From an uncultured Tateyamaria sp. (GTDB taxonomy: Bacteria; Pseudomonadota; Alphaproteobacteria; Rhodobacterales; Rhodobacteraceae), in the NCBI GenBank assembly GCA_947501275.1, contig CANMVD010000005.1, forward strand, positions 165,555 through 229,554: 64,000 nt of DNA. The letters are read 5' to 3'. Below are positions 34,670 through 41,767 of this stretch, piece after piece. Each line of letters begins with the position of its first letter. The stretch's first letter is position 1. Under the pieces are notes generated by a model. It was not told the origin of the DNA. It ran no database searches and saw only the letters and a program-made list of their open reading frames with translations. The position numbers were made by a program, and so were the translations under genes.

Positions 34670-36421
34670 ATGGCACGTCAAATGACCGGAGCGAAAATGG
34701 TTGTCCAAGCCCTCATAGATCAGGGCGTGGATACGGTATTCGGATATCCCGGGGGTGCCGTCCTACCGATTTACGACGAGATCTTTCAGCAAAACTCGAT
34801 CAAACACATTCTGGTGCGCCATGAACAGGGCGCCGTTCATGCGGCAGAAGGCTATGCGCGCGCAACCGGCAAACCCGGTGTGTGCCTTGTGACATCAGGC
34901 CCCGGTGCAACAAATGCAGTGACCGGGCTGACTGACGCGCTGATGGATTCGATCCCGATCATCGTGCTGACCGGCCAGGTGCCGACATTCATGATCGGCT
35001 CGGACGCATTTCAGGAAGCTGACACAGTCGGAATCACGCGCCCCTGCACCAAGCACAATTGGTTGGTGAAAGAGACCGACAACCTGTCACCGGTCATGCA
35101 CGAAGCCTTCCACGTGGCAACGTCGGGTCGCCCCGGCCCTGTTCTGGTGGACATCCCCAAGGACGTCCAGTTTGCCACCGGCACCTATCAGCCCGCCAAA
35201 CCCTCTACGTCGCACTACCAGCCACAGGTCAAAGGCGACATGGACGAGATCAACGAATTGGTCGCGGCCATCGAAACCGCCAAATGCCCCGTGTTTTATA
35301 CGGGCGGCGGTGTGATCAACTCCGGCCCTGCAGCCAGCCAACTGCTGCGCGAGCTGGTGGATGCCACAGGCTTTCCCATCACCTCGACGCTGATGGGTCT
35401 TGGCGCCTATCCCGCGTCGGGCAAAAACTGGCTGGGCATGCTGGGGATGCACGGTCTCTATGAGGCCAACATGGTGATGCATGACTGCGATCTCATGATC
35501 AATATCGGCGCGCGTTTTGATGACCGCATCACCGGGCGTCTGGATGCGTTCAGCCCCAAATCAAAGAAGGCGCATATCGACATCGATCCGTCGTCGATCA
35601 ACAAGGTGATCAAGACCGACATCCCGATTGTGGGTGATGTGGGCCATGTTCTTGAGGATGTGCTGAAAGTCTGGAAATCGCGGGGACGCAAAACCAATCA
35701 ATCCGCGCTGGCCCAATGGTGGACGAAGATCGAAGAATGGAAGTCCATCGATTGTCTGAAGTTCACCCAAGATGGGAAAACGATCAAACCGCAATACGCG
35801 TTGCAGCGGCTTGAGGCACTGACCAAGGGTCATGATCGCTATATCTGTACCGAAGTGGGCCAGCATCAGATGTGGGCCGCCCAGTATCTGCATTTCGAAG
35901 ATCCAAACCGGTGGATGACCTCGGGTGGTCTGGGCACGATGGGCTATGGTTTCCCAGCCTCCATCGGTGTGCAAATGGGCCATCCGGAGGCATTGGTGAT
36001 CAATGTTGCCGGAGAAGCATCGTGGCTGATGAACATGCAAGAGCTGGGCACGGCCATGCAGTTCAACTTGCCGGTCAAGCAGTTCATCCTGAACAACGAA
36101 CGCCTTGGTATGGTCCGTCAGTGGCAAGAATTGCTGCACGGCGAGCGGTATTCGCATTCGTGGTCAGAAAGCCTGCCTGACTTTGTGAAACTGGCCGAAG
36201 CGTTTGGCGCCAAGGGTATCATCTGTTCTGACCCCGCTGACCTGGACGACGCGATCATGGAGATGATCAACCACGACGGTCCCGTGTTGTTTGACTGTCT
36301 GGTCGAGAAACACGAAAACTGCTTCCCCATGATCCCATCGGGCAAGGCGCATAACGACATGTTGCTGGGCGAAGCGGACACGCAAGGTGTTATTGATGCC
36401 AAGGGGAGTGTGTTGGTGTAA
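34670..36421 (+). CDS. ilvI: Acetolactate synthase, large (catalytic) subunit
   Basis: A 583-residue ThDP-dependent enzyme that condenses two pyruvates to acetolactate, or pyruvate with 2-oxobutyrate, the first common step of Val/Ile/Leu synthesis. Features: GYPGGAVLPIYDEI with the catalytic-region RHEQGAVHAAEGYAR, the FAD-binding middle domain, and the ThDP/magnesium motif, which here reads GEASWLMN instead of the usual GDA/GDG-S...N. ATG 34670 follows GGAG; ATG 34682 is an alternative. Expression is governed by the upstream attenuator. The regulatory subunit gene follows after one inserted orphan gene. Confidence 0.96.
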   Translation: MARQMTGAKMVVQALIDQGVDTVFGYPGGAVLPIYDEIFQQNSIKHILVRHEQGAVHAAEGYARATGKPGVCLVTSGPGATNAVTGLTDALMDSIPIIVLTGQVPTFMIGSDAFQEADTVGITRPCTKHNWLVKETDNLSPVMHEAFHVATSGRPGPVLVDIPKDVQFATGTYQPAKPSTSHYQPQVKGDMDEINELVAAIETAKCPVFYTGGGVINSGPAASQLLRELVDATGFPITSTLMGLGAYPASGKNWLGMLGMHGLYEANMVMHDCDLMINIGARFDDRITGRLDAFSPKSKKAHIDIDPSSINKVIKTDIPIVGDVGHVLEDVLKVWKSRGRKTNQSALAQWWTKIEEWKSIDCLKFTQDGKTIKPQYALQRLEALTKGHDRYICTEVGQHQMWAAQYLHFEDPNRWMTSGGLGTMGYGFPASIGVQMGHPEALVINVAGEASWLMNMQELGTAMQFNLPVKQFILNNERLGMVRQWQELLHGERYSHSWSESLPDFVKLAEAFGAKGIICSDPADLDDAIMEMINHDGPVLFDCLVEKHENCFPMIPSGKAHNDMLLGEADTQGVIDAKGSVLV

Positions 36422-36426
36422 TCAGC

Positions 36427-36879
36427 GTGGCGCGCGCAGCCTGTATTTTAGCAATGATCCTGCTTGGTTCATTTGCTGTCTACTACACTTGGCAGCGAAC
36501 GTTTCCGGCACCGGCAATAACCCAAGCCGACTGGGTAAAGACGTCAAGGGGATATGAAATTGTGTTGGCAGCGCGCACCAATCAACGCATTTGCACATGT
36601 GGAGAGTACCAATGTCACGACCCGATCACAAAGCAAAGCATATCGACGGACATCGAAGTGACGCATCTTGGATATGAAGGTTGGTTGCGAAATGGATATA
36701 TTATTATCAAAGACCCTGACGCTGGCGATGACCTCAATTGGAGGAGGCGAGTGACGCCGGTACGCCGATGCATAGATAAAGCCAAAGGTGAGAGCGTTCG
36801 TTATATGCTCGTAGAATACCCTGCACGAGACACCGTCGCGCAAGAAAGACCAACCAAGCTGTCCTTGGATATCGAATAA
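36427..36879 (+). CDS. Orphan membrane-anchored or exported protein inserted between ilvI and ilvH
   Basis: A 150-residue ORF starting with GTG at 36427, five bases after the ilvI stop and ending 11 bases before ilvH. The N-terminus (ACILAMILLGSFAVYYTW) is a signal anchor. The rest has four cysteines (CTCGEYQC and a later RRCIDK), perhaps disulfide bonded outside the cytoplasm. Base composition is clearly lower in GC than its neighbours. No family is recognised. ilvI and ilvH are normally adjacent, so this gene looks like an insertion that keeps the operon intact. Confidence 0.7.
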   Translation: MARAACILAMILLGSFAVYYTWQRTFPAPAITQADWVKTSRGYEIVLAARTNQRICTCGEYQCHDPITKQSISTDIEVTHLGYEGWLRNGYIIIKDPDAGDDLNWRRRVTPVRRCIDKAKGESVRYMLVEYPARDTVAQERPTKLSLDIE

Positions 36880-36889
36880 GGAAAACGGT

Positions 36890-37450
36890 ATGTCAGCCCT
36901 AAAAATCAAAAAAGGCGCCACCAGCCACTCAGCCTACAACCTTCGCCCGACGTTCAGCGACGTAGTGGAGAAACATACGCTTGCCGTTCTCGTCGAAAAC
37001 GAACCCGGTGTGCTGGCCCGTGTCATTGGGCTCTTTTCCGGGCGGGGCTACAACATCGAAAGCCTGACCGTGGCCGAAGTGGATCATCAGGGACACCTGA
37101 GCCGGATCACCATCGTCACCACCGGCACGCCGCAGGTGATCGAGCAGATCAAAGCGCAGCTTGGCCGTATCGTGTCGGTGCACGAAGTGCATGACCTCAC
37201 GGTTGAGGGACCCTCCGTGGAGCGTGAATTGGCGATGTTCAAGGTCGCAGGTCAGGGCGACAAACGCGTCGAGGCGCTGCGCCTTGCCGACATCTTCCGT
37301 GCCAATGTCGTGGACAGCACGCTGAACTCATTTGTTTTCGAGATCACAGGTGCTCCGGAAAAGATCGACGCGTTTGCAGATCTGATGCGTCCTTTGGGGC
37401 TGGTCGAAGTGGCGCGCACCGGTGTGGCCGCCCTGCCCCGCGGCGATTAA
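36890..37450 (+). CDS. ilvH: Acetolactate synthase, small (regulatory) subunit
   Basis: A 186-residue protein with an N-terminal ACT domain (HTLAVLVENEPGVLARVIGLF, at 36971-37033) and the C-terminal domain LADIFRANVVDSTLNSFVFEITG. It activates the large subunit and confers valine feedback inhibition. A good ribosome site (AAGGAAAACGGT) precedes ATG 36890. The 3' end overlaps the convergent HTH gene by 4 bases. Confidence 0.95.
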   Translation: MSALKIKKGATSHSAYNLRPTFSDVVEKHTLAVLVENEPGVLARVIGLFSGRGYNIESLTVAEVDHQGHLSRITIVTTGTPQVIEQIKAQLGRIVSVHEVHDLTVEGPSVERELAMFKVAGQGDKRVEALRLADIFRANVVDSTLNSFVFEITGAPEKIDAFADLMRPLGLVEVARTGVAALPRGD

Positions 37451-38244
37451 CGAAACGCCACGTTCGGTTGCAAAAGCCGCTGGTGAAACGGCAGCAAGTC
37501 TTCTGCCGCGCAGTATCCACCGGCTCTGCCCGCGGCTTTTGCCGCTGAGATCGATGTGCCGAGGTGTTCATACACCATTCGCACCACACGCTCGCCGTCC
37601 GGTGTTTCCCGCACGGTACGCGCGACGTATCCAACCCAGTAGTTGTTTTCGAACGACGTCACTCGCGACAGAAAGTTAAACGACGCCGTATGGGACCCGC
37701 GCCGTGAAATCATGGCAGCAACGCCATCTTCCTGGCGAAAAATCAGGCCGCGAAATTCACGTGCTTCGCGCGTAGGCGCCAAGCCTTGTGCTTCCATCGC
37801 CGCACGCGCCTCATAGCCGCGCACGAATGTCGTGTCGTTGTCACGAAACACACGAACCAGCCCGACGACATACTGATCCCGATTGAGAAAACTGCGCCGG
37901 GAAAAGCGATAAAACCCGGACGGAAAGAACTCTTCCGGAACGCCCGAAGCGCCTTCACCCAGAAAATTATTGAGAAACGGGCCGTTGAGCGCGTCATATC
38001 CGTTTTGGATACTGCCAACCGGTTCAAGAAGAACCCGCGCGTCCACTTCGAAGAACGCACAGATCCGCGCCAGAACGTCCGGACGCGGAAAACTCTCTCC
38101 CGACAGGTATCGATTGAATTGCGTTCGATTGATGCCCAACTGCCGCGACAATTCGGAAATCGACGGGTACCCACGTGCCAGTTGGCGCAGGTTCGCGCCA
38201 AACATGCTCCGTAATTCTGCCGGCGTTCGTCGAATGTCCGACAT
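37447..38244 (-). CDS. XRE-type helix-turn-helix transcriptional regulator
   Basis: A 265-residue protein. The N-terminal XRE/Cro helix-turn-helix spans about residues 15-65 (ISELSRQLGINRTQFNRYLSG). The C-terminal 190 residues form an uncharacterised domain with many aromatic residues and a repeated RxSFLNRDQYVVGLVRVF pattern, perhaps a ligand-sensing fold. It is convergent with ilvH and divergent from the small protein gene at 38471. The target is unknown. Confidence 0.85.
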   Translation of the reverse strand: MSDIRRTPAELRSMFGANLRQLARGYPSISELSRQLGINRTQFNRYLSGESFPRPDVLARICAFFEVDARVLLEPVGSIQNGYDALNGPFLNNFLGEGASGVPEEFFPSGFYRFSRRSFLNRDQYVVGLVRVFRDNDTTFVRGYEARAAMEAQGLAPTREAREFRGLIFRQEDGVAAMISRRGSHTASFNFLSRVTSFENNYWVGYVARTVRETPDGERVVRMVYEHLGTSISAAKAAGRAGGYCAAEDLLPFHQRLLQPNVAFR

Positions 38245-38470
38245 ATCAGTCTCTTTTTATCGCCCAAGAAGCGCGATCAACATCGCCGCACTCGTGATAC
38301 AGTCCGCAAACTTCGTCCACTTTGACGCGATTTCGCATCAGCCCTGACGTTAATTTGCGCCTCAACGATAAGCCACTGGACACAAAATGCAAGCGTACGT
38401 TGACAAGTTAACCATGTATGTGCAGGCCATAATTGCGTTTAATGAGATCGTTCCAACTTTGGGTAGAAAT

Positions 38471-38827
38471 ATGATTGGCGTAATTTTGTGGAGCGATCCA
38501 TCCGATCAGAAGGCTGTAATCTGGTGTGAAGATCAGGGCGACCTCGCATATTTGTCGCGCCCTGATACGCTGGCTCTGGCAGAGAATTTCATTGATGTCG
38601 GAGATGTTGTTGAGTTTGAGGTTTCGACCGAACGCAGCATGCGTTTGGCGCATTCGGTCAAACTCGTATCGTCCGGCAAGGCAAAGTCACTTGTTGATGA
38701 CCTCCACACCTCGGTGACGCCTGAGCCCAACGCCATGAGCGGGTCGGCACAGGTTATCCCCTTCCGCATCGACTCTCCTTTCCGTCAAACGGGATCGGCA
38801 CAGCAAAAGGTGCACGTGCGCGGCTGA
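38471..38827 (+). CDS. Small conserved-type hypothetical protein
   Basis: A 118-residue soluble protein beginning MIGVILWSDPSDQKAVIWCE, with a beta-rich first half resembling a small OB-like barrel and a disordered tail. A longer reading from ATG 38387 (146 residues) is possible. I prefer 38471 because TTGACA and a CATAAT-like hexamer lie inside the longer version and the extension has no ribosome site; the hexamer spacing (22) is however poor. No function is known. Confidence 0.65.
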   Translation: MIGVILWSDPSDQKAVIWCEDQGDLAYLSRPDTLALAENFIDVGDVVEFEVSTERSMRLAHSVKLVSSGKAKSLVDDLHTSVTPEPNAMSGSAQVIPFRIDSPFRQTGSAQQKVHVRG

Positions 38828-38934
38828 CACAGCTTTGCTGCGTGCATGTCGGCAACGGAAAAGTCCGGTCGAAAACAAGCATGCGGGAAATGCTGTGATG
38901 CTTACCTTGTGTCTGACAGACATGGGGGGCCAGT

Positions 38935-40092
38935 ATGACGACCGACACAGATCTCAGCGCCGTGCGCCGTCCTATATCGGCGGCCAACGGGCTGCCAAAC
39001 GCGCATTATACCGACCAAGCCACCTTTGAAGAGGAACGCAACGCGCTCATGATGGCGGGTTGGGCAGGTTTGGCGGTCACCGCGGACGTGCCGGAACCGG
39101 GCGATGCCAAACCAATAGACTTCCTCGGGATGCCGCTGTTGTTGCTGCGCGACAAGGATGGGACCGTGCGTGTGTTCCACAACATATGCCGACACCGCGG
39201 CATGATCCTAGTTTCCGAACCACGCAAGATCGAAGGCGCAATCCGCTGCCCGTACCACAGTTGGTGTTACGCGCATGATGGCCGCCTAGTCGCCACACCC
39301 CATGTGGGCGGTCCTGGTCAGAACACAGCCCAAGGCATCGACCGCAATGACCTTAGCCTCGCTGACGTACGCACACATATCTGGATGGACGTAGTCTGGA
39401 TCAACTTGTCCGGGGCCGCTGATCCTTTTGAAGTGGCGAATGCGGATTTGCTGTCACGCTGGTCGGAGTTTGACAAACCGCTGTATCACGGCGGCCCAGA
39501 AAGCCGCTTTACGCTTGATGTTGGGTGCAACTGGAAACTCGCCATCGAAAACTACTGCGAAAGCTATCATTTGCCGTGGGTGCACCCGGATCTGAACACC
39601 TATTCCCGTTTGGAAGATCACTATCACATCGAAGCGCCGGGGCAGTTTTCGGGTCAAGGCACGCGGGTCTATCGGCAAATCAAAAGCGACACCGGCACTG
39701 TTTTCCCGGACTTTGATGGCCTGTCAGACAAGTGGAACGAAGCTGCGGAATACATCTCGGCATTTCCAAATGTTCTGTTGGGTGTACACCGCGACCATAC
39801 ATTTGCGATTATCCTGCTACCCGACGGGCCAGCGCGCACAAAAGAGCACGTCCACATTTACTACGCAAATCAGAACACGGACAAAGACCTGCGAATTGCC
39901 AATGCCACACAGTGGAAACAGGTCTTTTCCGAAGACATTTTTGTGGTCGAAGGTATGCAACGCGGGCGTAGTGCCCCCGCCTTTGACGGGGGACGGTTTT
40001 CACCTGCCATGGACGGCCCGACGCACCTGTTTCACGATTGGGTCGCACGCCAGATCCACTTCCATCGCGCCGGGACCAAAGCGGCGGAATGA
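38935..40092 (+). CDS. Rieske non-haem iron oxygenase, alpha subunit
   Basis: A 385-residue ring-hydroxylating-type oxygenase. The Rieske 2Fe-2S ligands are C85-x-H87 (NICRHRG) and C105-x2-H108 (CPYHSW). The mononuclear iron site is E209-S-Y-H212 and H217 in NYCESYHLPWVHP. The bridging acidic residue is Glu (E209), where naphthalene dioxygenase has Asp; Glu occurs in the carnitine oxygenase CntA group. A quaternary ammonium or related substrate is therefore possible. No reductase gene is adjacent. A strong GGGGGG ribosome site precedes ATG 38935. Confidence 0.9.
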   Translation: MTTDTDLSAVRRPISAANGLPNAHYTDQATFEEERNALMMAGWAGLAVTADVPEPGDAKPIDFLGMPLLLLRDKDGTVRVFHNICRHRGMILVSEPRKIEGAIRCPYHSWCYAHDGRLVATPHVGGPGQNTAQGIDRNDLSLADVRTHIWMDVVWINLSGAADPFEVANADLLSRWSEFDKPLYHGGPESRFTLDVGCNWKLAIENYCESYHLPWVHPDLNTYSRLEDHYHIEAPGQFSGQGTRVYRQIKSDTGTVFPDFDGLSDKWNEAAEYISAFPNVLLGVHRDHTFAIILLPDGPARTKEHVHIYYANQNTDKDLRIANATQWKQVFSEDIFVVEGMQRGRSAPAFDGGRFSPAMDGPTHLFHDWVARQIHFHRAGTKAAE

Positions 40093-40307
40093 ACGAGCTG
40101 CAAGCACAATTGCTGCGCGCCCATGAGGACGGGAACGCGGCTGCTTTGGTGGACATTTACACAACGGCAGCGGAACAGGAGAAAGACGATCAACGCCGCG
40201 CCTTTCTTTTGACCCAAGCCCATGTCTTCGCGTTGGAGATAGACCACCCGGATGCACCCGCGTTGCGCGCAGCCCTGATTGCATTGAACTGTGAAACGCC
40301 GCTTTAG
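40089..40307 (+). CDS. Small protein coupled to the Rieske oxygenase
   Basis: A 72-residue helical protein (MNELQAQLLRAHEDGNAAAL). Its ATG overlaps the Rieske stop codon (ATGA), a mark of translational coupling, and its 3' end overlaps the convergent amidase by 4 bases. The sequence resembles a single TPR-like helical hairpin. Function unknown. Confidence 0.75.
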   Translation: MNELQAQLLRAHEDGNAAALVDIYTTAAEQEKDDQRRAFLLTQAHVFALEIDHPDAPALRAALIALNCETPL

Positions 40308-41719
40308 AAATTTGGCGGGCGTTGCGCGGGCCAGTCCGTCAGTTCGTGCCATGCCTGTGCCAATTGCAGCAAACGCGCGTCGCTGCCCCGCGGGCCGATC
40401 AATTGCAGCCCAATAGGCAGATCGTTTGGTCCGCCAAACCCAACAGGCACCGCGACCGCAGGCAGACCGATGAGGCTCGCAGGGATCACCACCTCCATCC
40501 AGCGATGATAGGTGTCCATTGTCTCGCCTGCGACAACGCGCGGCCAATCAAGCGTCACATCAAAAGGCCACATCTGTGCCGTAGGAAGCGCCAGAACGTC
40601 AACCTTTTCAAAAAGCTGCGTTGTGGTGCGGAACCAGTCCGAGCGCGCCTCACTTGCGCGTTGGACATCAACACTGCTCATGTTCAAACCACGCTCTGTT
40701 TCCCAGATCGCCGTGTCTTTCAACATTCCGTGCTTGTCCGGGTCGCGAAAAAGCGGCGCAAGGTTCCCGGCGACTGCAAAGCTGCGCAAGTCGATCCAGG
40801 ACTGCCATAAACGGTCCCGATCAAAGGGCGCTCCCATTTCTGTTGTCGTGACTCCAAGCGCAGACATCTGTGACAGCGCATCGCGGCACACATCCAGAAT
40901 GCCCGGCTCCATCACGTAGGCACCACCCCAGTTGCCAAGCCAGCCAATACGCATACCCTCTGCACCCGATGCGATATCTGGATAGGTCGCCGCAGCATTG
41001 AACCCGTGTGGCTGGCGTGGGTCCGCGCCACCCATGGTATCAAGCAAGGCCGCAAGATCGCCGGGCGAGCGTGCCATAGGCCCATTTGTCGCCAATGCGT
41101 GCAGGAACATATCCCCCCGTGGCTCTGACGGGACCAAGCCCCAACTTGGACGCATCCCATAGACATTGTTCCATCCGGCAGGGTTTCGAAGCGATCCCAT
41201 CATGTCGGATCCGTCCGCAATGCACACCATGCCAGTGGCTAACGCGACCCCTGCCCCGCCCGACGATCCACCCGCGCTGTACCTCACGTCATAGGGGTTA
41301 CACGTTGCGCCAAAGACAGGGTTGACACTGTGCGAGCCAAGGCCGAATTCCGGTGTGTTTGTCTTGCCGATCACAATCGCACCGGCCGCGCGCAGCCGTG
41401 CAATGGATATGTCATCGCTCTGTGCCACCTGACCGGCAAAAATGGGTGATCCCATAGAGGTCGCAAGCCCGGCAGCGTTTGCCAAATCCTTGACCGCCAG
41501 CGGAATACCATGCAGCCACCCGCGCGATGGCGCTGCATCGGCTGCGCGCGCCTCTTTCAGCAACACATCCGCATCACGCAGCGACGTGATCGCGTTGACC
41601 GATGGATTTACGGTGTCGATGCGCGCCAGAGTGGCCTTCATGACATCGACGGCACTGATCTTGCGCGCCGCAATTGCATTGGAAAGATCAATTGCGTTGA
41701 GGCTGAGTATATCTGTCAT
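40304..41719 (-). CDS. Amidase-signature family amidase
   Basis: A 471-residue enzyme of the amidase signature family with the Ser-cisSer-Lys triad: Lys in GIPLAVKDLAN and the serine motif AGGSSGGAGVALATGM followed by DGSDMMGSLRNPA. The substrate is unknown; GatA is less likely because no gatC/gatB is nearby. The usual GSDTGGSIR reads GSDMMGSLR here. It runs convergent to the Rieske pair and downstream of RTX protein 1, with a hairpin directly before its start codon. Confidence 0.9.
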   Translation of the reverse strand: MTDILSLNAIDLSNAIAARKISAVDVMKATLARIDTVNPSVNAITSLRDADVLLKEARAADAAPSRGWLHGIPLAVKDLANAAGLATSMGSPIFAGQVAQSDDISIARLRAAGAIVIGKTNTPEFGLGSHSVNPVFGATCNPYDVRYSAGGSSGGAGVALATGMVCIADGSDMMGSLRNPAGWNNVYGMRPSWGLVPSEPRGDMFLHALATNGPMARSPGDLAALLDTMGGADPRQPHGFNAAATYPDIASGAEGMRIGWLGNWGGAYVMEPGILDVCRDALSQMSALGVTTTEMGAPFDRDRLWQSWIDLRSFAVAGNLAPLFRDPDKHGMLKDTAIWETERGLNMSSVDVQRASEARSDWFRTTTQLFEKVDVLALPTAQMWPFDVTLDWPRVVAGETMDTYHRWMEVVIPASLIGLPAVAVPVGFGGPNDLPIGLQLIGPRGSDARLLQLAQAWHELTDWPAQRPPNF

Positions 41720-41754
41720 TTGCCCACTGTCCCCAAGGCGGGAACAATGGGCAA
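41720..41754 (-). terminator. Hairpin between RTX gene 1 and the amidase start
   Basis: TTGCCCAcTGTCCC and GGGAACAaTGGGCAA form a stem interrupted by small mismatches around CAAGGC. It touches the amidase ATG (41719) and includes its GGGGACAG ribosome site. It may end the RTX transcript, hide the amidase ribosome site, or both. Confidence 0.6.
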
Positions 41755-41767
41755 GTCGTCATGGCGT

